Shown here: in pieces, positions 38,111 through 50,632 of the stretch
How the letters are laid out: each line of letters begins with the position of its first letter
Numbering within the stretch: position 1 is the stretch's first letter
From: Paramecium sonneborni
Lineage: Eukaryota > Ciliophora > Oligohymenophorea > Peniculida > Parameciidae
NCBI GenBank assembly: GCA_905182985.1
Contig: CAJJDN010000001.1
Location: 1-64,000, forward strand
DNA: 64,000 bases
Direction of reading: 5' to 3'
Notes under the pieces: generated by a model
Seen by the model: only the letters and a program-made list of their open reading frames with translations
Databases searched by the model: none
Told to the model about the DNA's origin: nothing
Made by a program: the position numbers and the translations under genes

Positions 38111-39124
38111 AGTCTTAGAAAAACTCAGAAATGATTTTAAAGATAACATCTCACTTAATATGAATTCTTCAGTATCTATTTAAATTTACTTTAATCTCAT
38201 TTACTTGGCTTTTTATAATTCTACAAATCTTAATTCAGAAATTATAGCAAAGTAAGAATTAGAAAAATGGCAACAATTAAATAATTATTTATGCAAGATT
38301 TGCAATTTCAAATATTGAAAACAGTTATATGTTTTATTTGAAATTGTGTACCCATAGATAAAGTTTATAATATTAATTGAAGATTGACCAGTACAATTGC
38401 CATTATGATTGTCCAATTTTTTATGTGATGATGAATATCCATGAATCTTATTACTAATATTATGATAATTATTCTAAAAATGTTTTTAATTATTCAACCA
38501 TTTATTTATACGCTACTTATATAATAAATGTGAAAATGATTATCATTTAGAATATATAGACATTACTTTTAAAATGTATAAGAGATTGTAAATCTCCTAT
38601 TTATACAAACAGAAGTATGTTGTCAAGAGGAGTTTAATTATCTAGTTGGTACCTAGACTATTGTTGAATCGATAAAATTGTCAACAAAAATTAAATTTAT
38701 TATGATTAAACATTTTATGGTATCTAACTAATAACCTTCCTTATAAATCAAAACTATTATAAAGAATTTTTAATATCATAATAAAATCTTATAATTTAAA
38801 ATTATAAAGATCTATTATTCAAAAATCTGATTTTTTATCGAATATTCTCATCAACATTTATTCTTTCATTTTCTGCTCTGCTTCAATATTCATCATCTAT
38901 TATTTCTCATTCCCTGTTAATATTATGATATAATGATCCTTCTTAAAATTTTTATGAAGGATCAATATTTAATCTTTCTTAAAATAAAAGAATAAATTAA
39001 TAGTTATTTAATATTCCATTATATCTTGAGTATTATTTTTATATCCTTTTATTTAATAATAGTATTCACATTCATTCTTTATAAACTTAAAAAATATTTT
39101 ATAATATAAAAAACGAATTCATCT
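38111..39124. other. Intergenic or degenerate DNA
   Basis: AT-rich. Short plus-strand open pieces (for example LEKWQQLNNYLCKICNFKY near 38260-38315) end in TGA. The last 150 bases lead into the first TMP-like gene. Nothing firm to call. Confidence 0.45.
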
Positions 39125-40395
39125 ATGGTGCATCATAAGATTGTTCTCTTTGCCATAATTTGTTTAGTTTCAGCAACTACAGTTACAAAGTAAGATATTT
39201 ATATGTTAACTAATATAGTAATTAAGGAGTAATGGATTCATATGTAAATCCAGGTCTGTAATCTTAAATAGATGAATTAACATAATCAAAGATTGGACAT
39301 ATGGTAATTGATTTAGCTGAAGTTACGATGAGAGTTACTGGAGCTGTTGATTCATTAGTTGAAGGAGTTAAAGCATTTGGTAGATAAATTGAAGAGAGAT
39401 TGAAATTAGAAAATACCTAATGGGAAGTTGTTGAAAGTGAACATAATGCTAAAGTTATTTCACTTAGTTCATAAGCTAATTAAGCTGAATTTGATATCAA
39501 TAGAGAAAAGAAAGTATTAAATAGTGAATTAATTCCAAGACTTCATGAATTAGATGATGTATATTATAATCTAATATTTATTATAGATTTTATTAGGTCT
39601 TAAAGCTAAATAAACAGATAATGCTTAATCATTTAAAGAAGCTGAAGCTGCTAGAAATACTTAACATGATTCATTTGTATTAACAACTACTGAATTTACA
39701 GATGCTTTAAGAAATATTGATGAAGCATTAGATTTATTAACCGATTTATTCAAAAGTGGAGAAGTTAGAGCTGCATTCATTGAAGTTACTGATGAATAAA
39801 AACATAAAGTTAATAAAGCATTAAGATAAGTCAAAGCTAATACTGAAAATTTCGGTCATTAATATTCTTCATTTATCTAAGCATTAACTAATCTAACAGA
39901 AGGATTCAATTTCAAAGATAGATAAGTTTTAAAAGAAATGTGTGATTTCTTAAATAGTTTAAGATTAAATATTTTTGATGCTTTAACTAAAGCTTATAAA
40001 GATGAAGATAGTCAAAAATAATAAGATGAATTAAGAAGATAATAATTAACTGCTGAAAAGGCTGTTTTTGATTAATAATATGCTGATTTCTATTAAGAAA
40101 GAGAAGATAAAACAGGTATAACATTTTAATTTATTTTATTTAGTTAGAATTTCTGATGTTGAAACTATGATTTCAACTAGAGAAGCTGATCTTAAAGCTT
40201 ATTAAGATAGATTAAGAACTGAAAACAATAATTATTCAGCCAATCTTAAAATTCATGATGATATTGTGGTAAATCATTTAATATTATTTAATTATAGTCA
40301 TCTGTTTAATAAGAATTAGCAGTTCTTGCAAAAGCATTATAAGTGGTTTAAACTCCACCATTTTTAGATTTCTTAAATGGAAGAATTGCTAAAGC
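39125..40395 (+). CDS. TMP-like gene, copy 1, with a different first exon; last base before stop is a gap
   Basis: Trichocyst-matrix-type protein with the same four introns as the other copies. Its signal peptide exon is different (starts MVHHKIVLFAIICL instead of MKRLYSVVMLLYL), and so is the 5' flank. From 39164 on it matches copy 2 almost perfectly; one difference is GCATTT versus GCTTTT at about 39373. The reading frame stops at the N at 40396, two bases into the final alanine codon. It is probably a distinct paralogue whose body has been homogenised with the others, or an assembly chimera. Function as for 16830-18101. Confidence 0.65.
39164..40395. repeat. Direct repeat of the TMP-like gene body, copy 1
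   Basis: Matches 40483-41714 (offset 1319) and 42047-43278 except for at least one substitution. The left border lies inside the signal-peptide exon; the right border is an N at the same base of the gene as in copy 2. Confidence 0.85.
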
Positions 40396-40396
40396 N
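40396..40396. other. Assembly gap (single N)
   Basis: A lone N two bases into the last sense codon of TMP copy 1. The next contig starts 50 bases upstream of another TMP start. Confidence 0.95.
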
Positions 40397-40446
40397 TTTT
40401 TGCTAATGAAAATTTATTTTATTCATTAATTACAAAAACGAATTAA

Positions 40447-41714
40447 ATGAAAAGATTATATAGTGTAGTGATGTTATTGTACTTAGTTTCAGCAACTACA
40501 GTTACAAAGTAAGATATTTATATGTTAACTAATATAGTAATTAAGGAGTAATGGATTCATATGTAAATCCAGGTCTGTAATCTTAAATAGATGAATTAAC
40601 ATAATCAAAGATTGGACATATGGTAATTGATTTAGCTGAAGTTACGATGAGAGTTACTGGAGCTGTTGATTCATTAGTTGAAGGAGTTAAAGCTTTTGGT
40701 AGATAAATTGAAGAGAGATTGAAATTAGAAAATACCTAATGGGAAGTTGTTGAAAGTGAACATAATGCTAAAGTTATTTCACTTAGTTCATAAGCTAATT
40801 AAGCTGAATTTGATATCAATAGAGAAAAGAAAGTATTAAATAGTGAATTAATTCCAAGACTTCATGAATTAGATGATGTATATTATAATCTAATATTTAT
40901 TATAGATTTTATTAGGTCTTAAAGCTAAATAAACAGATAATGCTTAATCATTTAAAGAAGCTGAAGCTGCTAGAAATACTTAACATGATTCATTTGTATT
41001 AACAACTACTGAATTTACAGATGCTTTAAGAAATATTGATGAAGCATTAGATTTATTAACCGATTTATTCAAAAGTGGAGAAGTTAGAGCTGCATTCATT
41101 GAAGTTACTGATGAATAAAAACATAAAGTTAATAAAGCATTAAGATAAGTCAAAGCTAATACTGAAAATTTCGGTCATTAATATTCTTCATTTATCTAAG
41201 CATTAACTAATCTAACAGAAGGATTCAATTTCAAAGATAGATAAGTTTTAAAAGAAATGTGTGATTTCTTAAATAGTTTAAGATTAAATATTTTTGATGC
41301 TTTAACTAAAGCTTATAAAGATGAAGATAGTCAAAAATAATAAGATGAATTAAGAAGATAATAATTAACTGCTGAAAAGGCTGTTTTTGATTAATAATAT
41401 GCTGATTTCTATTAAGAAAGAGAAGATAAAACAGGTATAACATTTTAATTTATTTTATTTAGTTAGAATTTCTGATGTTGAAACTATGATTTCAACTAGA
41501 GAAGCTGATCTTAAAGCTTATTAAGATAGATTAAGAACTGAAAACAATAATTATTCAGCCAATCTTAAAATTCATGATGATATTGTGGTAAATCATTTAA
41601 TATTATTTAATTATAGTCATCTGTTTAATAAGAATTAGCAGTTCTTGCAAAAGCATTATAAGTGGTTTAAACTCCACCATTTTTAGATTTCTTAAATGGA
41701 AGAATTGCTAAAGC
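40447..41714 (+). CDS. TMP-like gene, copy 2 (probably redundant contig)
   Basis: Signal peptide MKRLYSVVMLLYLVS, four introns, and the same coiled-coil body, ending at the N at 41715 just before the stop. The whole contig 40397-41714 appears identical to 41961-43278, so it adds no unique sequence. Either it is an exact tandem copy or the same locus entered twice in the assembly; the second is more likely because the break falls exactly where known paralogues diverge. Confidence 0.6.
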
Positions 41715-41715
41715 N
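41715..41715. other. Assembly gap (single N)
   Basis: A lone N between TMP copies 2 and 3. The contig after it begins with the upstream region shared with 18102-18396. Confidence 0.95.
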
Positions 41716-43282
41716 GAAAAAATTAATTTAATTTGAATAAAAGGTTTGCAGAATGATAATTTAAAATTAGATTCTTAAATATTCTTTATTAGCAAAGATG
41801 TTAATGATAGCATTATTTGAATGTTAGATTTATAATTACTTTAAAGTTCAAGTCTAAATTTAAGATTAATTGTAAAAAGAAAAAGTTTCACAGCAATAAG
41901 TGGACAGACATTGAAATCTGTGATTTATTGAACGTTCAAACAAAACTTAATTAAATTGAATTTTTGCTAATGAAAATTTATTTTATTCATTAATTACAAA
42001 AACGAATTAAATGAAAAGATTATATAGTGTAGTGATGTTATTGTACTTAGTTTCAGCAACTACAGTTACAAAGTAAGATATTTATATGTTAACTAATATA
42101 GTAATTAAGGAGTAATGGATTCATATGTAAATCCAGGTCTGTAATCTTAAATAGATGAATTAACATAATCAAAGATTGGACATATGGTAATTGATTTAGC
42201 TGAAGTTACGATGAGAGTTACTGGAGCTGTTGATTCATTAGTTGAAGGAGTTAAAGCTTTTGGTAGATAAATTGAAGAGAGATTGAAATTAGAAAATACC
42301 TAATGGGAAGTTGTTGAAAGTGAACATAATGCTAAAGTTATTTCACTTAGTTCATAAGCTAATTAAGCTGAATTTGATATCAATAGAGAAAAGAAAGTAT
42401 TAAATAGTGAATTAATTCCAAGACTTCATGAATTAGATGATGTATATTATAATCTAATATTTATTATAGATTTTATTAGGTCTTAAAGCTAAATAAACAG
42501 ATAATGCTTAATCATTTAAAGAAGCTGAAGCTGCTAGAAATACTTAACATGATTCATTTGTATTAACAACTACTGAATTTACAGATGCTTTAAGAAATAT
42601 TGATGAAGCATTAGATTTATTAACCGATTTATTCAAAAGTGGAGAAGTTAGAGCTGCATTCATTGAAGTTACTGATGAATAAAAACATAAAGTTAATAAA
42701 GCATTAAGATAAGTCAAAGCTAATACTGAAAATTTCGGTCATTAATATTCTTCATTTATCTAAGCATTAACTAATCTAACAGAAGGATTCAATTTCAAAG
42801 ATAGATAAGTTTTAAAAGAAATGTGTGATTTCTTAAATAGTTTAAGATTAAATATTTTTGATGCTTTAACTAAAGCTTATAAAGATGAAGATAGTCAAAA
42901 ATAATAAGATGAATTAAGAAGATAATAATTAACTGCTGAAAAGGCTGTTTTTGATTAATAATATGCTGATTTCTATTAAGAAAGAGAAGATAAAACAGGT
43001 ATAACATTTTAATTTATTTTATTTAGTTAGAATTTCTGATGTTGAAACTATGATTTCAACTAGAGAAGCTGATCTTAAAGCTTATTAAGATAGATTAAGA
43101 ACTGAAAACAATAATTATTCAGCCAATCTTAAAATTCATGATGATATTGTGGTAAATCATTTAATATTATTTAATTATAGTCATCTGTTTAATAAGAATT
43201 AGCAGTTCTTGCAAAAGCATTATAAGTGGTTTAAACTCCACCATTTTTAGATTTCTTAAATGGAAGAATTGCTAAAGCATGA
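41716..43282. repeat. Inverted repeat arm B (1567 bp)
   Basis: Reverse complement of 16830-18396 (coordinates sum to 60112). It contains the upstream region and full TMP-like gene copy 3. Similarity stops exactly after the TGA. Confidence 0.85.
42011..43282 (+). CDS. TMP-like gene, copy 3 (complete)
   Basis: Complete 385-residue trichocyst-matrix-type protein: signal peptide at the start, four short introns (for example 42074-42102, and one near 43148), coiled-coil helices, and TGA at 43280-43282. It is the only plus-strand copy with its own stop. The product appears the same as that of the minus-strand gene at 16830-18101. Its 3' flank differs from that gene, so there may be two genuine loci with identical coding sequence, as expected for recent whole-genome or segmental duplicates under conversion. 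Confidence 0.68.
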
Positions 43283-43755
43283 GGTAATGCAATACATCAT
43301 TATTATTCAATAAATATCATTCAATTATTTAATAATTCTATTGATCTTTTATATTTATATTCTTCTTTCAAGATCAATAACTCTCGTCTTTATCATCTTC
43401 TTTAATATCTTTATTTGCAAATCATATATCAATTTAAATTAGCTTTAACATTAGATTTCTTTGAAGATATATAAAAAAAGCAATCATAATCTATAGCCTA
43501 TAGAACCTATGAATATTAAAGTAGAGTATTTTAATATTTAATTAAATTTAAAAAAGTAAGGAATAACTTAATTAAATTGGTATAAATTAATAATTAATAC
43601 CCTTTTTGCTGGAGTTGAAATTATATATATATGTTATAATTAAGATTCAATTATACTTACTTTTTGTTCTAAATGTTCATGAATTTTGTGGACAAGATGG
43701 TTCTTAAATATAGAAAATAAAATAAATTTAAAAAGTGATAAAATAATAAATTATT
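43283..43755. other. Intergenic, no gene seen
   Basis: AT-rich sequence between the convergent TMP-like and FolD genes. No open frame or motif. Confidence 0.6.
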
Positions 43756-44772
43756 TCAGAATTAGTAGTTTTGGGCATATACCATTTCTTTATCTTATTC
43801 ATCGATGTTTAATTTTAATCCATTAGTTCTACACCAGACTCGATATAGATTTTTAAAAAGCATGGAAACAGTCAAAGGACCAACTCCTCCAGGTACAGGT
43901 GTAATGAAACTAACTTTAGGAAGTGCCTAGAAATAAGAATTTTAAAAACATTGTTGAATTCAATATCACCAACAATTTTATTGGTTCCAGGAATTCTAGT
44001 AATTCCAACATCAATAACTTTGGCTCCATTTTTGATCCAATCTCCTTTAACCAATTCTTTATGACCTGCACATGAAATTACAATGTCAGCCTTATAATTT
44101 ATAAAAAATTGAAATACTTTTTCAACATGTTCTTACACAGCAGTTTCAGAATGACATATGGTGACTTTAGCATTTCTTTTAAGTAGAAGTACAGATAATG
44201 GGAATCCAACTAAATGACTTCTACCAATTACAGTAACATTTTGATTTCTCACATCGATTCCTTAGGTATCTAATATATGAAGCACTGCAGCTGGTGTGCA
44301 TGGAATTATGTCGTTATTCTCACCATTTTGAAGAAGATTTTGAAAATTAGCCATATGCAAACAATCTATATCTTTACTTAATTTAATTTCATTAGATATT
44401 TCTAATCTTGATAAATGTGGAGGTAAAGGAAGCTTTTATTTAATAATTATTATATATACTTAAACTAGGATACCATCTATAGATTCTTGTTTATTTAAAA
44501 ATCTAATTTGACGAATAATCTCTTATTGAGTGATTGTTTCTGGGAAATGATACAGTTCATGATGTACTTCATTTTCTTCACAAAGAGCTATCTTTTTACG
44601 AACATATGTTAAAGAAGAAGGATTGTTTCCAACTTAAATTATGGCTAGACCAGGTCTCATTAAGGTGGAGTGTTCTTTAATTTTATTATAGAATACTAGA
44701 TGTATGATAATTTATAAGTTGAGCTATTCTAGAGATTGTTTCTTTAGCTAAGAAGTTTCCTTTGAATATCAT
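43756..44772 (-). CDS. folD: Methylenetetrahydrofolate dehydrogenase/cyclohydrolase (FolD)
   Basis: 314 residues, the normal length for the bifunctional enzyme, with introns of 22, 27 and 23 bases. It interconverts methylene- and formyl-tetrahydrofolate with NAD(P). Visible motifs: YVRKK with the catalytic lysine near the N-terminus, DGILVQLPLPPH across the second intron, [17 protein letters not shown], the NADP-binding stretch [16 protein letters not shown], and the C-terminal [16 protein letters not shown]. The C-terminal formyl-synthetase domain of the eukaryotic trifunctional protein is absent. No obvious organelle leader. It is divergent from the Aurora-like kinase. Confidence 0.93.
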
Positions 44773-44924
44773 TTATATTATGTATAACTATAAATAATCT
44801 ATAATAACAAAAGGAACATTTAAAAATTGTGATTATTCTATAACAAATTGTAATAGTCTGAAAATAAAAAGAATTTGACATTAAATATATAATATAAAAA
44901 CTAGTGTTTATTTAAATTAATATA

Positions 44925-46250
44925 ATGAATAATCCTTATCAGCCATATAGACCATATTCAAGATTACCAAATACTTCTATTCATAACCCAAACATAATGA
45001 ATTATGTTGATTCTGTACTATCAAAATCAAGGAATAATTATGCTTCTGTTTAATTAGACTCATAACCAAGATATCAACCATATTAAACTAACTTAAATAA
45101 AACCGATACAGACTTAAAAAACAAAAGTAATTCTCCTATAATCCTTTCTTAAAAGTCAATGGTTATTTAACCTACTTTAAAATCAAAATATGATTACTAA
45201 TCTCCAAAAAAGATTGAATCTCTATCCCATTAATAAGATATTCCTTTAGTAATCCAGCTCATTCCATAAATGTCTAATGTTAAAGAAGAATAAACATAAG
45301 TATAAATATTATTAAACAATAAGAAATAAGTTTCTACTCCTCTTAATTAAACAAGCTCTTCAATTAAAATACCAGAAAAACCAAAAGCAAAATACAAGAA
45401 TTTTGATATAATCAAAAAACTAGGAGATGGATAATATAGTGAAGTATTTCTAGCAAAACACATTGAAACAGGATTTTTAGTTGCTTTGAAAGTTATTCAA
45501 AAAGCATAAATTATAAAAGAGAATATGCAAGCTTAATTAGCATGGGAAATTAAAATATAATATCTTCTCGAACATCCTAATATTACTAGACTTTATACCT
45601 TTTTCTAAACTCGTAAATTTTTATACTTAATTTAGCCACTGAAATTGTCCTTGTCTTAGAGTATTGCTCACATGGATAATTAAATACTCTTTAACAAATA
45701 TAACCTATGAAAAAATTTTAAGAAAGAATAGCAGTATAATATGTTTAATAAATTACATTTGCACTTATGTATATACATAATCAAGATGTTATCCATAGAG
45801 ATATTAAACCTGATAATATTCTTTTGAGTTTTGGATAAGTTAAATTAGCTGATTTCTCTTTTTGTGTTTATTCTCCAGATGAAGATAGATAAACTCAATG
45901 TGGAACCATTATATATGCATCCCCTTAAATTCTAGAAGGAGAAACATATGATAAAAAAAGTGATATTTGGGGTTTGGGAGTCTTAACTTATGAATTATGT
46001 TTTGGAAAACCACCTTGGAAAGAAAATTAATAAGAATTGATGAAAACTGTAATCATACACATTAGTTTAGGCTTGCTTTATGATTCCTTACACTGCATCC
46101 AGAGATTTAAAAGATTTCATTGAAAATCTTATGAAACGACTTTCTCGAGATCGATTTACTGCTTAACAAGCGTACAATCATGCATGGCTTTAAAGAATTG
46201 CGTAAATTGTACCCTATTATATTACAAATAATCAATCTTTATTTTTATGA
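44925..46250 (+). CDS. Aurora-like protein kinase, divergent
   Basis: 426 residues with introns of 23 and 22 bases. The first ~150 residues are low-complexity (Asn, Gln, Ser, Pro). The kinase domain starts FDIIKKLGDGQYSEVFLAK, has LVALK with the ATP lysine, IHRDIKPDNILL, and an activation segment like Aurora (T-Q-C-G-T). Two key spots differ: the magnesium motif reads DFS instead of DFG (LADFSFCVY), and the APE motif reads SPQ. It may still be active, since HRD and the Lys are kept. Aurora kinases control mitosis; ciliates have several divergent members, some linked to cilia or division furrow. Called Aurora-like by overall order only. Confidence 0.75.
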
Positions 46251-47449
46251 ATTATATACATTCATTTTATATCTATATATATTTATTATTCATTGTCCTT
46301 TCCCTGTATATCTCTCAAATTTTAAAACTTTGTGTTACTTAATCTCTTAAATCTTAAATTTGTAGATTATAAAGAGGATCTTGTATTATTATTTTTAGAT
46401 TTTTTTTGGATTTAAATCTCAAATTAAAATTAAGATCAGTCAATCTATAATGATATAAACATTAACATCAAACCTTTCTCCAAAAATCTTAATTGTTTTC
46501 CAAAAATATGCTCTATTATCTATTATGATAAAGAGATCAAACTTATCTCATATTCTCTTTCTAATATAAATCTATTAATAAAAACTAAGATGAGTTGGTA
46601 ATTGCAGTATATAAATCAGATTCTGACTCATATTGCTTATATTATCCATCATCATTCTTATACTCATTACTTTCATATTCAGAAGCATATAAATTTATCC
46701 ATAAACTGTAATTCATAAAATTAACTCTTCAATATAAAAAGGAACATTAGGTAATTTTATAGAATTACAATGATTTCTAATTAAAAAATACTCTAACTTA
46801 AATCAAGTTCAAATTTAAAATTCATCTTTTCTATTTGTTTTATTGAATTTTTATTGAATAAAATTAAAAAAATTATATTTTTTTCATCATTTTTCAATTT
46901 ATTCTTGTTGATAATAGTTTAAATATTAATTTTTTCAACTTGTAATTTTTAATTTTAAAACAATCAAAAAATAGTTTCATTATAAAATGATTTAAAGAGA
47001 AGTTAAATTTCATTACTTTTATTAGAACTTTTTAATAAGCATTATGTTATTATCTTCTAATTCTATTATTTTAAGAAGGATTATGAAAAATTTTTTTAAT
47101 ACTACTAATTTTGACAAGAATTAAGAAATTTTTCCTAATTATCATCGAATATATTAAAGAGAGAGAATGATTATTGACTCATATGAATAAGGCAACACAA
47201 TAAGGAACCTGAATTTAAGCATTTTTCATCTATCTAGCATTTATTAACTATTTATCTCTAAATTATTGCAGGAGTAATAAGCATTGCTTCAAATCTAGCA
47301 AAAAGCACTTTGCATTTGCACTTTGTAAATTGCATCCACCAATTCTTTAAAAATTTGTTACAAAAAGATCATATTATTTTATTTTGACATCCGTTTAATG
47401 TTTGCTTTATTTTAAGTGATTTAAGAATTCAATTAGTTAGCCAAACATT
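46251..47449. other. Intergenic with a small decayed fragment
   Basis: AT-rich. On the minus strand at about 46555-46715 is an open piece of about 55 codons (from MNYSLWINLYASEYES) that continues in another frame toward 46440 (AYFWKTIKIFGERF). It is probably a dead gene piece; family unknown. The rest shows nothing. Confidence 0.4.
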
Positions 47450-48595
47450 TGACAGAAAAATGGCATTAAGATTTACATTAAGAACAAGTTTAAGATCAGC
47501 AACGATATTTGATAATAGTATGCTTTAGTTCTTTTACCAATTTCAAAATTTCGATTACTGCAACTTTAGGGCTTTTCAATTTATCAGTATTTTTTAAGAA
47601 AAAATGAATAATCACTACGGACGAAGTTTAAATCTATGCTGATACTAGAGATGAATTTCAAAGAGCTGTCTTATATGAAGATTTTAACAATATTCAAGTT
47701 TGATATATTAAATATAATTCTATAAATCAGTATTCATTCACCTTTATTTTTTGGTAAACCTTTATTAAAAAGGCCACTCCAAATATTGACAAATAAAAAT
47801 AAAATAATATCTAACTAACTAAATCATTAATAAACAGGATCCCAATAATTGATGACATAATCAAAGCCAAGTTTAATGTAAATATATAAATCTCAGTTGT
47901 GTTAGTTAAAAAATTCATGAAAACTGAATAAAATGTATTATTTCCATAATACTTCACAAATACATTCATTGAGTATAAATTTATCAATAAATTTCCAATA
48001 GAAATTATACTAAAAAAATTTATGAGTACGGATGAAAATAATTAGGTCAACAATATAATATGCAACGATAAGGCAGTCTTTAAAGTAATAAGTGCTGTTG
48101 TTTGATGAATAAATAATAATGAATGAACAATAAAGATAGTGATAAATAAAAATAACCCTTTGTAATATCTTTTTTAAAAACTCGCAGCTAATGGTAGCAA
48201 TCGAGATTATTTTCTATGTGAATTCTAAGTGATAACAGTTCTTAATGGAGATTTCATTGTCAATTATCCAGTTTTTTAAGGAGTTAATTACTCTTCTGGA
48301 GTTATTGAAATAAAAGAATCTCGTATTCTTTTCTAAACTCTTGATTACAATTGTTTACTTGAGCTATGAAATATTAACTAAATCCTAAAGTTCCATAAAC
48401 CACAAAGACTGCTGCTAAAGTTTCATAACAAAATATTCCCTTTTTCTCATTATCTATGAGGTAAGACTCTTAAACAATAATAGTTAGAATATTTATAATC
48501 CAAAAGATGACACAAGTAAGAATCGATAGTTTAGGAGATTAAGGAAGTAAACCTAACATTATGTCTGATTCCAAATTAACTAACCAAAATGCCAT
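47450..48595 (-). pseudogene. Decayed multi-span membrane transporter, possibly ABCC-type
   Basis: From an ATG at about 48595 the minus strand encodes hydrophobic helices (LSILTCVIFWIINILTIIV, LAAVFVVYGTLGF), then further helices at 47800-48180 (GLFLFITIFIVHSLLF, IYIFTLNLALIMSSIIGILF). A segment SIGNLLINLYS resembles the GE-I-x-N-L-x-S region of ABCC transporter membrane domains. Frames change near 48270 and 47720, a TGA lies in the 47600 region, and there is no ATP-binding cassette. Some plus-strand frames here are also open, so strand choice rests on the membrane helices. Identification is tentative. Confidence 0.4.
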
Positions 48596-49202
48596 TATAA
48601 TTTATTTATAATACTAATTTTCAAGAAGCCGCAATTTTTAAATAGCAGCAGTCAATAAAAATAAAAATGATTAGCTTATTCAATACTATTTCATTTATTT
48701 TTTAATAAAAGTTATTAAAGGGAATTAGAAAACCAATTTCTTTAGTTTATTGAAATTCCAACTTAGATTTGATATGGTCAAGTAAGTTTGAGAGTTCATT
48801 TGAAATTTTCTAAGGGATAGTGAAATACTTAAGATTTAGGATTAGGCTTGTAGATAGATAATTCCTTAATTGTTAAATTTTAAAATGGTTCTTTTTTTTA
48901 AAGTTTAATAAATTTTTATGATTGGAGAAGAATATAATGAGTAATCATTATTTTAAATTCTTCTATTTTATTTTCATTGATTTCTTCTTCAATTCTGAAA
49001 TAAGGATTAAAGTTGAAAGTCTTTAGGTATAAGATAGGAGTGATTTAATATATTAAGGAGTAAAGGTTTTATTGAAGTTTTTTGATTTATTTCTAAAAAT
49101 ATAGATGTTTCTAAATGAGGAGTTCATATAAAATAATAGATAAAAATATATTGGATAAATTTGAATATATATATATATTTTACTGTGTAATATAATTGTC
49201 AC
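48596..49202. other. Intergenic, no gene seen
   Basis: AT-rich, TGA on both strands. It forms the 3' flank of the ribosomal protein gene. Confidence 0.5.
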
Positions 49203-49675
49203 TCAAATGATACCAATTTTGTTGGCCAAATTAAGTGCATCATTTTCTCCACCCAATCTAATATATGCCTTCTTCTTTCCACCAAATGTATTTAAAATCT
49301 ATATATAAGCAGCAAAAATACATTGACTTTTCTAACTTTGGCATCATAAATTTTAGAGAATGCTCTTTTGATTTATGGTTTAGTAGCTTTTTGATTAACA
49401 TAAAAAACCATAGTATTTTCATCTTCCATTTTTTTCATATCTTTTTCTGTAATAAGTGGATGTTTAAGGACATTTTAGAAATCTAAACCTTTTGTGATTG
49501 GTTTTAATTATCTAGTTAATCTGGTAAATTTAGGTTTTCTTGTTAATGCTAATGGTTTAGTGGTGTGGAATCTATTTTAGAAATGTTTTCTGGCTCTGAC
49601 AACTTTTTTGGCAACTCTGGTATTTTTTGCTGCCTTTTAAGCTTTTTAGGTTGTAGTGGTCTAACCTTTTGGCAT
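49203..49675 (-). CDS. RPL23A: Ribosomal protein uL23 (L23a)
   Basis: 149 residues with one 23-base intron near 49304-49326. It begins with a lysine/alanine-rich extension (MPKGQTTTTQKAQKAAK), typical of eukaryotic L23a, then the conserved core: LKHPLITEKDMKKMEDENT, FYVNQKATKPQIKRAF, IYDAKVRKVN, and the closing KKKAYIRLGG and ALNLANKIGII. The protein sits at the exit tunnel of the large subunit, where SRP and nascent-chain factors dock. No oddities. Highly expressed genes like this often have few introns. Confidence 0.95.
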
Positions 49676-50632
49676 TATATTTAAAATAAATTTTTAAATC
49701 TTTTTGGTAATTATTTAAGAGAGATAAATAATAATAAGATCATATATAATTTTGATAAGAGATAGGAATACTAAAATAGAGATCTTTGATGAAGGCATAT
49801 AATCCAATATGATTAAGATTATAAGAGAATACCAAAAAAATGATAATTAATAATTGAGAGACTGTAGATTATTGTATAGATGAATTCATATTTATAAACT
49901 CTTTCTAAGTAATTTTTTGGTATTTTAGAAGATGAGGAATATTTAATTATCTTTATGTATTGAATAAATTCATTGAAGATTTAATGATTATAAAACTGAT
50001 ATAATTAGTTTTCTACAATTGATATTATGTATATGAATATAAGAGCTCATAAATTTAAACATAATTTATCAAACTCTAGTGTTTTCTTTAGATAGAAATT
50101 TATTTATAGTTAATTATTTTCTTTAAGAGTATAATTTATTAAGTAGATAGTTCTTTAGTGTATGTAAATGACATTAGCTGATCATTAACATTTGAATAAG
50201 AATTGTTTTTGATAATTGATGATAGGATGGATTAAATATTAGAATAGCAACAAAATTATGATCGAGTTAGATATAAACTATTATAATTCAATAATTACAG
50301 TATCTAATTTGATGATAATAATGTTGTTGATGTTTTAATACACTTTTACTAGAGATTATTTGTATTTTCTTATTATTGTGATATTCTACAGTTATTTGCA
50401 ATTTAATTTGATTAGAATTTTCAGCTAAAAATAAATTATTGAAATAGTATGTAAAGAGAAGAAGTTAAAAGTAATAATATGAATGGTTTTTTGATATTGA
50501 AATAGTAATGATTTGGGTGTTGGTATTGTATTTGTTAGGATTGATTGATTAAAATAATAATAAAAATCCAGGAAATAATTTTCATATAAGCTCAATATAA
50601 AGCACACTCTTTTTTGAATTATATTATAGATA
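49676..50632. other. Intergenic, no gene seen
   Basis: About 950 AT-rich bases between divergent genes. Both strands are full of TGA; some open stretches on the minus strand (50425-50607) are low-complexity. It presumably contains the promoters for uL23 and the PiggyMac-like gene. Confidence 0.55.

Noticed and set aside
39125..43282. New repeat-based mobile element
   Set aside because: The repeated unit is a spliced secretory-protein gene with its promoter and no terminal inverted repeats or transposase; paralogues plus assembly gaps explain it better.
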